DNA of 64,000 bases from Methanoregula sp. PtaB.Bin085 (GCF_002067035.1 NZ_MVQB01000016.1:1-64000), one strand, 5' to 3'. Positions 24,846-32,883 are shown, counted from the stretch's first letter. The notes: a model not told the origin generated them from the sequence alone. A program made the numbers and translations.

Positions 24846-25240
24846 GGATTCACCCCGAGTGCCCGATACGCAGCATTCCTGATCACCACCGGCGGGATGT
24901 CTTCATACCGCTCGTTCCCGATCTCAACCGCCCGGCAGCAGGTACTCTCACCCGCAAACGTACCACAGGAAGGGCAGTCGGTCCATATAATGCCGGCAGC
25001 CAGCAGGTCCTCGATCTTTGTCCCGTTCATGAGGATCTCATTCGATTCTGCAATCCGGGTCTTGTCGAGAAGCGTTTCGGTCAGGTTGATCTTCACAACC
25101 GCGGGAGTAAACTGGCGCCGGAGTTCATCAACAACGGATTTGCGGGAGTCACCAGTCTTCCCGCACCGCTCGCAGGTTGCGTCATCGACAGAGAAGTGTG
25201 TCCCTTCGATCTCGAGACGCTTGTGCCGTGGCATGTTCAT
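24842..25240 (-). CDS. DUF2703-like Cys-containing protein
   Basis: 132 residues. The thioredoxin-superfamily-like pattern begins LEIEGTHFSVDDATCERCGKTGDSRKSVVDELRRQF, with CxxC near residue 23-26. A second cysteine set, DCPSCGTF...STCC, is near residue 88-102. This resembles DUF2703 proteins, which often lie beside arsenic and redox genes. It may form mixed disulfides or bind metal; the function is unproven. It overlaps both neighbours in ATGA junctions. Confidence 0.65.
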   Translation of the reverse strand: MNMPRHKRLEIEGTHFSVDDATCERCGKTGDSRKSVVDELRRQFTPAVVKINLTETLLDKTRIAESNEILMNGTKIEDLLAAGIIWTDCPSCGTFAGESTCCRAVEIGNERYEDIPPVVIRNAAYRALGVNP

Positions 25241-25587
25241 GAAATAATACTCCCATGGTTCATGACTGCCTGGATTACCGTCTCGATCTCATCATACTTC
25301 ACATCTGCCATGCCATTCTTCTCTATACCAAGTTCGGTGGCGATGATGTGAACATCCGCAGACAAGCCAGCTGCAGAGAGTTTCTTTGTCGCGCAACAAT
25401 CCGTGCACCCGTCGAGCACGATAACACGCTCTGCTCCTTCTGTATCAATCCGCAGGGATTCTGCCGACTGCTTACAGTTCATGCAGAGGAACATACCCGG
25501 CTTTCTCTGCATCAGGAGCACCCCGGCCTGTGTTGTGAGTTTGCCGGTGTTCGAGATACCAGAGCAGGTAACAAGGACGTAGGTCAT
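25237..25587 (-). CDS. DGC-domain putative zinc-binding protein
   Basis: 116 residues. The DGC motif VLDGCTDCCATKKL is near residue 58, with a thiol-rich N-terminal part (VTCSGISNTGKLT, LCMNCKQS). It is a smaller paralogue of the protein encoded at 25904-26368. DGC proteins are predicted to bind zinc or other metals; function unknown. GGAGG lies ten bases before the ATG, and the start overlaps the ferredoxin-thioredoxin-reductase stop in an ATGA. Confidence 0.82.
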   Translation of the reverse strand: MTYVLVTCSGISNTGKLTTQAGVLLMQRKPGMFLCMNCKQSAESLRIDTEGAERVIVLDGCTDCCATKKLSAAGLSADVHIIATELGIEKNGMADVKYDEIETVIQAVMNHGSIIS

Positions 25588-25865
25588 CTGTTGTTTTCCT
25601 CCTGGGATCGTTTCATATCCTTCCGGTAATAGATCTGGCAGTGGCAGTGCCCGTCCTTTGCGATCTCGTCCTTATGGTAGATGCAGGGGCAGATGATCGA
25701 CGTATCCTTCTCCTTGTCCCCGGACCGAAGCCGGCACGGGCAGTACTGCTCCCCGAACTTCTTCCGGTTGCGGACCAGTCCCCGGATGACCGTATCGAGT
25801 ATTTTTTTATCCGGGTTCAGCACCCAGCCGTTCTTTTTTGCGTACCCTTCCGCCCACGCAAGCAT
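25584..25865 (-). CDS. Ferredoxin-thioredoxin reductase catalytic chain
   Basis: 93 residues: MLAWAEGYAKKNGWVLNPDKK..., then the cluster/disulfide motif CPCRLRSGDKEKD...ICPC and CHC (C-P-C, C-P-C and C-H-C motifs). This is the signature of FTR, which holds a [4Fe-4S] cluster next to a redox-active disulfide. It takes electrons from ferredoxin to reduce thioredoxin. The start is the first ATG after the preceding gene's stop; the frame is open further upstream, but that region belongs to the preceding gene. With the thioredoxin here, it could supply arsC with electrons. Confidence 0.9.
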   Translation of the reverse strand: MLAWAEGYAKKNGWVLNPDKKILDTVIRGLVRNRKKFGEQYCPCRLRSGDKEKDTSIICPCIYHKDEIAKDGHCHCQIYYRKDMKRSQEENNR

Positions 25866-25903
25866 CTCGTCGTCTTCAGTCGTGGTATTTCGCCCCGTTC
25901 TGG

Positions 25904-26368
25904 TTAGCAGATCCCGCCACACCCGCAGCCACAACCGCTGTCTTTTCCGCCGTTCTTCTTGTTCGGGGCGGTTGTCGTTTTCGTCCGGCCTTCGCCCTTC
26001 CAGCATGCAGAGACGATCTTCTCGATATCGTCCTGCGTGTAGTTCTTTGAGGGACCTTTGGTGATCCCGAGTTCGGTCATGACCAGGTGCTGTCCCACTG
26101 GAACGCCCTGTGCACCGGCAATCTTCTTTGCGCAGAGCATCGGGCAGCCGTCAAGGACGACAACTTCGTCGGCGTTCAGCGCATTCGCGATCAGGCTCTC
26201 GGTACCAATCGCAAGCAGGGACGCGCAGGCAATGCTCCCATACCCTTCTTCAGTCAGCTGGATAGCTGCAAGGTTGGTCAGCTGCCCGGTGTTTGCCTGC
26301 CCGGCGCAGGGGAATATGATCCGTTTCTTCTCGTTCTGCCCGCATGAACATGATGGTGCTTCTGCCAT
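25904..26368 (-). CDS. DGC-domain protein with Cys-rich tail
   Basis: 154 residues. The N-terminus has SCSCGQNEKKRIIFPCAGQANTGQL; the DGC motif VVLDGCPMLCAKKI is near residue 70; the C-terminus ends in a Gly-Cys tail (GCGCGCGGIC), typical of metal-binding tails. A paralogue lies two genes downstream. GGAGTG lies seven bases before the ATG. A metal-trafficking or redox role is inferred from the motifs and from the metalloid context. Confidence 0.83.
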   Translation of the reverse strand: MAEAPSCSCGQNEKKRIIFPCAGQANTGQLTNLAAIQLTEEGYGSIACASLLAIGTESLIANALNADEVVVLDGCPMLCAKKIAGAQGVPVGQHLVMTELGITKGPSKNYTQDDIEKIVSACWKGEGRTKTTTAPNKKNGGKDSGCGCGCGGIC

Positions 26369-26372
26369 ATTT

Positions 26373-26609
26373 TCACTCCTTTAGCAAGTCTTTGATCTCA
26401 TTTACGTCGGCTACCCGGCCTTCTGCAACAACTTCTCCGTTGATGATGAGCGCGGGGGTGAGCATGATCCCTGCCTCAACGATCGCATCCAGGTCTTCGA
26501 CTTTCACGACATCTGCGGTAATGCCGAGTTCTTTTACCGCAGCCTCCACGTTGTCAAACAACCGCTTGCATTTCACGCAGCCGGTTCCGAGAACTTCAAT
26601 CTTTGTCAT
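26373..26609 (-). CDS. Small thioredoxin/glutaredoxin-like disulfide protein
   Basis: 78 residues: MTKIEVLGTGCVKCKRLFDN (active-site CVKC at 11-14), then ...MLTPALIINGEVVAEGRV with the cis-Pro TP. This is the compact archaeal thioredoxin fold (redox-active disulfide protein 2 type). It is a likely thiol partner for ArsC and substrate of the FTR encoded nearby. The ATG at 26609 is preferred over a TTG nine bases upstream, with AGGA at about ten bases. Confidence 0.88.
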   Translation of the reverse strand: MTKIEVLGTGCVKCKRLFDNVEAAVKELGITADVVKVEDLDAIVEAGIMLTPALIINGEVVAEGRVADVNEIKDLLKE

Positions 26610-26647
26610 GACTTTCAATTCCTTTCATCAGGATATTCAACTTTGGT

Positions 26648-27436
26648 TCAGGTCTTCAGTTTCGCATACAAGCCCGGCAGTTTCTCCCGGTACGATGCGA
26701 GGATCGCTGCCTCATCAGCACCAAGCGGCTTGACCGGAACAAGGTCCATCACCTTCTCCGGTGGAAGGCCTGATTCGTTCATGGTCGCAAGGACCCCTTC
26801 GGCCATCTGCCGGACCGCCTCGCGGGCTTCCTTATCCGCCATACCGAATGCCCGAGCCTGTGCTTCAAGTTCATACAACTGGAACCACAGGTAGGTCGGT
26901 CCCATCGCGGTGATGACGGCATAGGCTTCCAGCGTATTCTCTGCAACCTCCGGGCAGGTACCGAATGCGGCAAAGAGCCGGGCAACCTGAATCTTCTCCT
27001 GCGCCTGCATGAGTGCAGGGAACACAACCGGGTTATAACCTTGACCGACAATGGCCGGAGCATTGGGGATCATCCGGATAATCCGCAAAAATCCTCCGAG
27101 CATGCCGGAAATTTGTGCAACTGTCACTTTTGGCATAAGTGAAACGATGGTAGCATCTTTTTTCACTGCCCCTTTGATCGATCCAAGGACCTCTCCTGCC
27201 GCCGGGGGATGGAGGGCAAGGAAGACGATGTCCTGCCCTGCTGCTTCGATGTTCCCTCCGGTTACAGTCCGGATGGACGGGAAGCGCTGTTGCAATCCTT
27301 TGAGTGTCTCTGCATTCATGTCGCTGACGACAACCTGGGACGGCAGCTGACTGTGTTTCTCCAGTGCGGCAAGGAGGATCATCGTGACCCGGCCCCCACC
27401 GATAAACCCGAGGGATTTTTCTGTCATGATCTTCAT
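26648..27436 (-). CDS. Pyrroline-5-carboxylate reductase-like NAD(P)-binding protein
   Basis: 262 residues. The Rossmann GFIGGGRVTM is near residue 10; then DIVFLALHPPAAGEVL, the family segment IIRMIPNAPAIVGQGYNPVVF (about 118-138), and a C-terminal helical region TAMGPTYLWFQLYELEAQARAFG. The ProC-type/F420-dependent oxidoreductase fold is clear. Whether it makes proline or acts on another substrate is open, since it lies in a redox/arsenic cluster rather than with proline genes. The start could be the ATG at 27427 instead. Confidence 0.8.
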   Translation of the reverse strand: MKIMTEKSLGFIGGGRVTMILLAALEKHSQLPSQVVVSDMNAETLKGLQQRFPSIRTVTGGNIEAAGQDIVFLALHPPAAGEVLGSIKGAVKKDATIVSLMPKVTVAQISGMLGGFLRIIRMIPNAPAIVGQGYNPVVFPALMQAQEKIQVARLFAAFGTCPEVAENTLEAYAVITAMGPTYLWFQLYELEAQARAFGMADKEAREAVRQMAEGVLATMNESGLPPEKVMDLVPVKPLGADEAAILASYREKLPGLYAKLKT

Positions 27437-27552
27437 TCCATTGTCTGAGTGCCCCGCAAACCGCGGGAGGTCAGTTCACAATTCGTTCAGGATCCGGCAC
27501 TGTTTTCCTTTCCGGGCCCTGTTCCTGCTATACCGTCATACAAGTGTTCTCA

Positions 27553-27819
27553 TCATGGTCCGCGCTCCCGCCCGCTCTTGTTGTACTCTTCCATAATCGC
27601 CCGGGTATACGCTTCCGCTACTCCCGGGGGCACATAGTTGTAAACCCGGATCTTCTTCATGAGCGCCTCGCTGACTGCTGATTCATTCCCCAGATTCTGT
27701 TTCTTCACGTCCGCGATGCACTCGTCAAGCATCGTGATACCGGTCATGATACCATTGATGGGGATCTGCCGGATACGCCGGAGCGCTTCTGCCGCACAGC
27801 AGGGTTTGACATCTGACAT
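27553..27819 (-). CDS. Small conserved-looking protein beside the ArsP-like permease
   Basis: 88 residues: a Cys pair near the start (KPCCAAEAL), a helical core with GIMTGITMLDECIADVKKQ, and VYNYVPPGVAEAYTRAIMEEY at the C-terminus. GGTG lies six bases before the ATG, which begins two bases after the permease stop, so the two are tightly coupled. Function unknown; it may be a cytoplasmic partner of the permease. Confidence 0.7.
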   Translation of the reverse strand: MSDVKPCCAAEALRRIRQIPINGIMTGITMLDECIADVKKQNLGNESAVSEALMKKIRVYNYVPPGVAEAYTRAIMEEYNKSGRERGP

Positions 27820-27821
27820 AC

Positions 27822-28895
27822 TTACACCCCCAGATTCCCGAAGGTGAATCCTGCGATCGTCGAGAACACGATCACAAGGCCTGCATACGCCAGTGTCTTC
27901 TTCATTCCGATAATCCGGTAGATGACCAGCAGGCTCGGCAGGCTGATGCTTGGCCCCGTGAGGAGCAGGGCGAGTGCAGGACCTTTCGCCATGGATCCCG
28001 ATAGGTAGCCCAGGGTCGTACCGATGACCGGTACTTCGAGAAGGGTTGGCATGTACAGGATCGCACCGACAATTGCTGCAAGGAAATTCGCCTGCAATGA
28101 GTTATCACCGAAGAACGGTTTGAACGTCTCCGGGGGCAGGAAGAATGCGAGCACCCCAAGGGCAAATGTACCGATGACAAGGATCGGGAAAATCTTCTTT
28201 GTCAGGTCCCAGATCTCAAGGCCCCAGTCGGTGGTCTCCTCCCGCGTAAAGTAGTAGATCAGCAGGAATGCGACCGCCATCGAGAGGAAGTACACAATGA
28301 GGAGCCGGTAAAAGACATCGAGTTTTGATGTGCCGACAAGCAGGATTGCGATCAGGAAGATGAAGAACGCGGTGATGACCCATTTCGGCCGTGTGTCCTC
28401 CTTTGCCAACACTGCCCGGCGGGCAGCGGCATGCGTCTTCTTCGTTTCCTCGTCCTGCTGCGGGAAGAGGCTCATCATGATGAGGCCGATGACGATGGAA
28501 AGCACGACCGCTGCAACCGCTCGTGCAATCCCGAGATCGAGACCGAGCACCTGCGCTGTGTAAACTATGGCTAGGATGTTGATCGCGGGTCCTGCATACA
28601 GGAACGTGATGGCCGGGCCAAGGCCGCTGCCCTTCTTCAGGATGCCGGCAAACATCGGGAGAATTGTGCAGCTGCACACCGCAAGGACAGTTCCCGATAT
28701 GGATGCGATCCCGTACGAGGTGGTCTTCTTCGTTTCCGGGCTGAAATATTTCAGAATTGCATCTTTCTTGATGAACGATGCAATGGCCCCGGCAATGAAG
28801 AATGCAGGGATAAGGCAGGTTACGACATGCTGCGAAAGGTATTCAAGCAGGGTCGTCCAGCCAAGCAGTAAGGCTCCGGTAACAGGGTCGGTCAT
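27822..28895 (-). CDS. ArsP/DUF318-family permease
   Basis: 357 residues with about eight to ten helices in two blocks. Block 1 has FFIAGAIASFIKKDAILKYF, CSCTILPMFAGI (Cys pair near 74-76) and FLYAGPAINI. Block 2 has ILYMPTLLEVPVIGTTLGYLSGSMAKGPALALLLTGPSISLPSL. These are hallmarks of the permease family that includes ArsP, an exporter of trivalent organoarsenicals. Given the arsenic island, export of a methylated or aromatic arsenical is a reasonable inference. GAGG lies seven bases before the ATG; the cupin gene lies just upstream. Confidence 0.87.
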   Translation of the reverse strand: MTDPVTGALLLGWTTLLEYLSQHVVTCLIPAFFIAGAIASFIKKDAILKYFSPETKKTTSYGIASISGTVLAVCSCTILPMFAGILKKGSGLGPAITFLYAGPAINILAIVYTAQVLGLDLGIARAVAAVVLSIVIGLIMMSLFPQQDEETKKTHAAARRAVLAKEDTRPKWVITAFFIFLIAILLVGTSKLDVFYRLLIVYFLSMAVAFLLIYYFTREETTDWGLEIWDLTKKIFPILVIGTFALGVLAFFLPPETFKPFFGDNSLQANFLAAIVGAILYMPTLLEVPVIGTTLGYLSGSMAKGPALALLLTGPSISLPSLLVIYRIIGMKKTLAYAGLVIVFSTIAGFTFGNLGV

Positions 28896-28904
28896 AGGTT
28901 TTCC

Positions 28905-29291
28905 TCACACCAGCGGCGGGGAGAAAGTGGTGAGTAGCAGCAGGCCGCCCTCCCCCGCATCCACGCGGTGGACCTTGTCCGCGGGCATAACCCCCAGCAC
29001 GCCCGGCACATACGCGATCTTCTTTCCTTCGAGCGTGCATGTTCCTGATCCCTCCAGTACATCGTGGGTCTCCACCTGGCCGTTGTGGGCGTGGTCGCCG
29101 ATGGCGCAGCCGGGATCGATCCGGACATGGTGGAGGCTCATGCGTCCTCCGGTATCATTTCCGGTTACCATATGCCGGAGAAAGACACCGGCATACTTCG
29201 GGTGGGGATTCCATGGCAGCGATTCAATGAGGACTGTCTGCCCGGGCAGGACTGCTGTGACATTTCTGCCGGATGATTGCTGGGGTTTCAT
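28905..29291 (-). CDS. Single-domain cupin protein
   Basis: 128 residues: cupin motif 1 HHVRIDPGCAIGDHAHNGQVETHDVLEGSG (about 57-86) and motif 2 PGVLGVMPADKVHRVDAGEGG. His/Glu residues in these motifs usually bind a metal. Substrate unknown. It heads the minus-strand metalloid cluster, starting about 80 bases from the divergent arsR. The start may be the GTG nine bases upstream. Confidence 0.8.
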   Translation of the reverse strand: MKPQQSSGRNVTAVLPGQTVLIESLPWNPHPKYAGVFLRHMVTGNDTGGRMSLHHVRIDPGCAIGDHAHNGQVETHDVLEGSGTCTLEGKKIAYVPGVLGVMPADKVHRVDAGEGGLLLLTTFSPPLV

Positions 29292-29315
29292 GTTTGTCAC
29301 TTTATTTCAAATTTT

Positions 29316-29331
29316 GTTGAATCAATGTGCA
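29316..29331 (-). promoter_or_regulatory. Possible ArsR half of the divergent promoter
   Basis: TTCAAATTTTGTTGAA contains inverted arms TTCAA/TTGAA and lies upstream of the cupin start, near an A/T-rich promoter. Likely an operator for the divergent metalloid cluster. Confidence 0.4.
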
Positions 29332-29339
29332 TAGGGCAA

Positions 29340-29376
29340 GGTTATATATCTTTTCATTTCAGATTAATTTGAAATG
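29340..29376 (+). promoter_or_regulatory. arsR promoter with operator overlapping the start codon
   Basis: TATA box ggttatatatc at 29340-29350, then the palindrome CATTTCA-GATTAATT-TGAAATG (29355-29376), whose last bases include the arsR ATG. Transcription would start at or next to the ATG, giving a leaderless message, with the regulator binding across the start site. Confidence 0.6.
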
Positions 29377-29778
29377 AAACGCACGACCGCATCCTGCTGC
29401 GGGACCCCGGCCCGTGAAGGAGACCCGATAACGGAGATACCGGAACCGATCCAGCGGGACCTCGACGCCAGAGGCGGGCTTCCCGCACTGGAGAAACGCC
29501 TGCCGTCGCAGAAGAAACTCGAAGAGCGGAGCAGGATTTACCAGGCCCTGTCCGATCCCATCCGCCTGCGCATCCTCTATACGATCCGGGACCAGCCGCT
29601 CTGCGTCTGCGTCATCAACCGCTTCATGCGCCTCTCCGGCTCCAAGCTCTCCTATCACCTGAACATCCTGAAGGAGAGCGGCCTTGCCGAAGGGGAGAAT
29701 GACGGCAACTGGATCGTCTATTCGATTACCGAACGCGGGCGCCGGCTCCTGCAGTGTACGGAACATGCAGGGAAATAA
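29374..29778 (+). CDS. arsR: ArsR-family metalloregulator
   Basis: 134 residues. An N-terminal extension has a Cys pair (ASCCGTP); the winged-helix core reads RSRIYQALSDPIRLRILYTIRDQPLCVCVINRFMRLSGSKLSYHLNILKESGLAEGENDGNWIVYSI. The CVCV element at the start of the recognition region is the type that binds As(III) or similar ions. It probably represses the divergent promoters until metalloid binds. The palindromic operator overlaps its own start codon. It is followed by arsF and arsG on the same strand. Confidence 0.9.
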   Translation: MKRTTASCCGTPAREGDPITEIPEPIQRDLDARGGLPALEKRLPSQKKLEERSRIYQALSDPIRLRILYTIRDQPLCVCVINRFMRLSGSKLSYHLNILKESGLAEGENDGNWIVYSITERGRRLLQCTEHAGK

Positions 29779-29794
29779 GACTGACGGGGCTGGA

Positions 29795-30268
29795 ATGAAC
29801 CGATTGTTTATGCTTGTATTGGCCTTTCTTATCCTGCTGTCAGCGGCCACCGGCTGCACTGGCGTTACCCCGCGTACGGATACATCGCCTGCAAACCAAT
29901 CGCTGGCTGAGAGCACGAACAGTTCGGTCCAGAAAATTGAGGTCTATCATTTCCACGGCAACAAGCAGTGCGCGTCATGCATCGCGGTAGGAGATCTTGC
30001 GGAAAAGACGCTCCAGGAGAATTTCAGAAACGAACTCGGATCGGGCCGGATCGTCTTTGCCCATGTAAATTATGATCTTCCCAATAATACTCTGCTGAAA
30101 GAGAAATACGGTGTGTCCGGATCGTCGCTCTGGATAGGTGTGTATGGCGGGAACAGATTTTCCAAGGAACAGGATCTCCGCGTCTGGTCCCTGATCAATG
30201 ACGAGGACCAGTATTCCGCGTATCTGACCGCTGTCATCTCAAAGCGCCTCAACGGGGATCTTTCCTGA
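29795..30268 (+). CDS. ArsF-family lipoprotein-like Cys protein
   Basis: 157 residues. The N-terminal lipoprotein signal MNRLFMLVLAFLILLSAATGC has a lipobox-type Cys at residue 21. Then comes the family motif VYHFHGNKQCASCIAVGD (about 50-67) with its CxxC. ArsF-family proteins have been described together with ArsG as part of a nitroaromatic-arsenical reduction/efflux system. It lies between arsR and arsG. The start is set by the signal sequence; an upstream in-frame extension overlaps arsR and looks non-coding. Confidence 0.78.
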   Translation: MNRLFMLVLAFLILLSAATGCTGVTPRTDTSPANQSLAESTNSSVQKIEVYHFHGNKQCASCIAVGDLAEKTLQENFRNELGSGRIVFAHVNYDLPNNTLLKEKYGVSGSSLWIGVYGGNRFSKEQDLRVWSLINDEDQYSAYLTAVISKRLNGDLS

Positions 30269-30269
30269 C

Positions 30270-31001
30270 ATGGACCTGCTGCAGTTCCTCGGGACCATGG
30301 GAGAGAGTCCGGTCCCGGTCATCGCTGCGTTCTTCATCGGTCTGATGACCGCGATCAGCCCCTGCCCGCTCGCCACCAACATCACCGCTATCGCCTTCAT
30401 GTCGAAGAAGATCGATAACAGCCGGCACACGCTGCTTGCCGGGTTCGTGTACACCCTCGGCAGGATGGCAGCATATATCGGAGTTGCATCAGCGATCGTG
30501 TTGCTCGGGATGAATATTCAGATCATCGCACTCGGGCTCCAGCACTACGGCGACCTCCTGCTCGGGCCGTTCCTCGTGCTGTGCGGGATTTACCTGCTCG
30601 ATATCATTCCGTTTGACCGGGTGCCCGGGGGAGACTGGTTCTCCGGGGTCACATCCGGCATTTCAGCACGACTTGCAGAAAAGGGTTACCTGGGCGCGTT
30701 CCTGCTCGGCGTAGTCTTCGCGCTCTCCTTCTGCCCGTTTTCCGCGGTCCTCCTCTTTGCCATGCTCATCCCGCTCGCCCTTACGGCGGGCGATCCGGTG
30801 ATCATCCCTGCCGTCTTTGCCCTTGCCACGGGGCTGCCGGTCATGGTGATCTCGTTTCTCCTTGCGCAGGGGATCGGGAAATTCAAGGGTACGCTTGATA
30901 AGATCGGGACTTCTGAAGTCTGGCTGCGGCTGGCGGCAGCAGGGACTTTTATAGTGGCCGGTTTGTATCAGATGGTTATTATATACTGCGGCGGGCATTA
31001 G
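30270..31001 (+). CDS. ArsG-family (DsbD/CcdA-like) membrane permease
   Basis: 243 residues with about six helices: FFIGLMTAISPCPLATNITAIAFMSKK (about 21-47, with the conserved Cys of the CcdA/DsbD fold), then FALSFCPFSAVLLFAMLIPLAL (about 150-171). The fold is that of disulfide-transfer membrane proteins; ArsG members are annotated as aromatic arsenical efflux permeases. It could pass electrons to the ArsF Cys pair on the outside (inference). It starts one base after the arsF stop. Confidence 0.82.
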   Translation: MDLLQFLGTMGESPVPVIAAFFIGLMTAISPCPLATNITAIAFMSKKIDNSRHTLLAGFVYTLGRMAAYIGVASAIVLLGMNIQIIALGLQHYGDLLLGPFLVLCGIYLLDIIPFDRVPGGDWFSGVTSGISARLAEKGYLGAFLLGVVFALSFCPFSAVLLFAMLIPLALTAGDPVIIPAVFALATGLPVMVISFLLAQGIGKFKGTLDKIGTSEVWLRLAAAGTFIVAGLYQMVIIYCGGH

Positions 31002-31057
31002 GCGCCAGTAGTTTCCCTTAACAACCCCCCGTGGTTAATATTTTTCATAACATGTTT

Positions 31058-31075
31058 TTTATAATAACATTTATG
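31058..31075 (+). promoter_or_regulatory. Promoter region of the AOR gene
   Basis: ttttttataataacattt lies 36-53 bases before the AOR start; it is a probable TATA box. Confidence 0.4.
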
Positions 31076-31110
31076 AACGGAAATAATAAAGTAACCTGTT
31101 AGTGATCATC

Positions 31111-32883
31111 ATGGACGGATACGCTGGAAAGATAGTATACGCCGACCTTTCGGCAGGAAAGGTCCTGATCAAGCCGACGCCACCGGAACTGAAGAAGCTG
31201 TATCTCGGGGGCAGGGGATTCGGTATCCGGCTGCTGACCGATATGGTGGATCCAAAGACCGATCCGCTGGATGCAAAGAATGTCCTGGTTTTAGCTGCCG
31301 GGCCGCTGACCGGCACCGGCACCCCGCTCGGCAGCCGGTACGAGGTCTCGACCCTCTCGCCGCTCACAGGGGCCGCGATCAGCGCGAACAGCGGCGGTGT
31401 CTTCGGCTGGAAGATGAAGAAGGCAGGCTTCGACGCGATTGTCGTGAGCGGGAAGGCGAAGAAACCGGCATGGCTGTTCCTGGACAACGGGAAGGCGGAG
31501 ATCCGCGATGCCTCCGGGCTCTGGGGGAAGACCACGGGGCAGACGACCGATGCGATCCAGAACGAGCTGAACGACAAGGGCGTCCGGGTCGCCTGCATCG
31601 GGCCGGCCGGGGAGAAGCTCGTGCGTTTTGCCTGTATCATCAACGAGAAGACGCGGGCGGCGGGACGCGGGGGTGTCGGCGCTGTCATGGGCTCGAAGAA
31701 CTTAAAAGCGATCGCTGCGCGGGGCGACCAGATGATCAAACCGGCGGACGAGGCGAAGCTGAAGGCGGTCAACGAGCGCGTGAAGAAGAAACTCGAGGAG
31801 AACGGGATCGAGCAGGCGCTGCAGAAGTACGGCACGGCCGTGCTCATCAACATCATCAACGAGAACTACGTGATGCCGACCCGGAACTTCCAGAGCGCAC
31901 GCTTCGCGGCAGCGGAGAAAGTCTCCGGCGAGACCATGGCGGCTACTATCCTGAAACAGAACAAGGGCTGTTACTCCTGCATCGTGAAGTGCGGGCGGGT
32001 CTGCAACGTCGACGGCGAACTGGGGGAGGGCCCGGAGTACGAACCCGACTGGGCGTTCGGGCCGGACTGCGGGATCGACGACCTGAAAGCCGTTGCCCGG
32101 GCAAACAACATCTGCAACGAGTACGGGCTCGACGCGATCTCGGCGCCGACCACCATAGCCTGCCTTATGGAGATGGCGGAGAAAGGGTACGTGAAGCACG
32201 CCGTCCGTTTTGGTGATGCGAAGGGAATGCTTGCGCTCGTTGAGCAGATCGCGAAGCGCGAGGGTATCGGGGACGAGCTGGCTGAGGGCTCCTTCCGGTT
32301 CGCCACAAAGTACGGCCATCCGGAACTGTCGATGAGCTCAAAGAAGCAGGAACTGCCGGCTTACGATCCCCGTGGTATCCAGGGGTATGGTCTTGCAACG
32401 GCAACCTCGGTCCGGGGAGGCGACCATGTGTACGGGTACATGATCGCACCCGAGATCCTCGGGTCGCCGCAGAAGCTAGACCCGTACGTCACCGCGGGAA
32501 AACCGCAGTGGGTAAAGACCTTCCAGGACCTGACTGCGGGCATCGATGCCTCGGGGATGTGCCTCTTCTCCTCATTCGCGCTGGGCGCGGACGATTACGC
32601 AGATCTTGTCGCTGCGACAACCGGAATGAAGGTAGATGCAGCTGAGCTGCTCAAGATCGGCGAACGGATCTGGAACCTCCAGAAACTCTACAACATAAAA
32701 CGCGGGTTCGGCCGGAAGGACGACACGCTCCCGGCCCGGCTACTGAACGAGCCGCTGAAGGAGGGGGCACCATCGGGGCAGGTGAGCCGTATCGGCGAGA
32801 TGCTCGATGAGTATTATACCCTCCGCGGGTGGGACCGGGACGGCGTCCCGTCACCCGCGAAACTGAAGGAGCTGGGATTATAA
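31111..32883 (+). CDS. Tungsten aldehyde ferredoxin oxidoreductase family protein
   Basis: 590 residues, a full-length AOR: MDGYAGKIVYADLSAGK, LGGRGFGIRLL, GPLTGTGTPLGSR, GGVFGWKMKKAGFDAIVVSG and the cluster motif KGCYSCIVKCGRVCNVDGELGEGPEYE (about residue 287-313). The fourth cluster ligand is probably the Cys in DASGMCLFSSF. It oxidises aldehydes to acids with ferredoxin as acceptor, at a bis-pterin W centre. The ATG nine bases after a GTG is preferred, with GTGAT in front. It is followed by a MoaD/ThiS-like gene. Confidence 0.93.
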   Translation: MDGYAGKIVYADLSAGKVLIKPTPPELKKLYLGGRGFGIRLLTDMVDPKTDPLDAKNVLVLAAGPLTGTGTPLGSRYEVSTLSPLTGAAISANSGGVFGWKMKKAGFDAIVVSGKAKKPAWLFLDNGKAEIRDASGLWGKTTGQTTDAIQNELNDKGVRVACIGPAGEKLVRFACIINEKTRAAGRGGVGAVMGSKNLKAIAARGDQMIKPADEAKLKAVNERVKKKLEENGIEQALQKYGTAVLINIINENYVMPTRNFQSARFAAAEKVSGETMAATILKQNKGCYSCIVKCGRVCNVDGELGEGPEYEPDWAFGPDCGIDDLKAVARANNICNEYGLDAISAPTTIACLMEMAEKGYVKHAVRFGDAKGMLALVEQIAKREGIGDELAEGSFRFATKYGHPELSMSSKKQELPAYDPRGIQGYGLATATSVRGGDHVYGYMIAPEILGSPQKLDPYVTAGKPQWVKTFQDLTAGIDASGMCLFSSFALGADDYADLVAATTGMKVDAAELLKIGERIWNLQKLYNIKRGFGRKDDTLPARLLNEPLKEGAPSGQVSRIGEMLDEYYTLRGWDRDGVPSPAKLKELGL

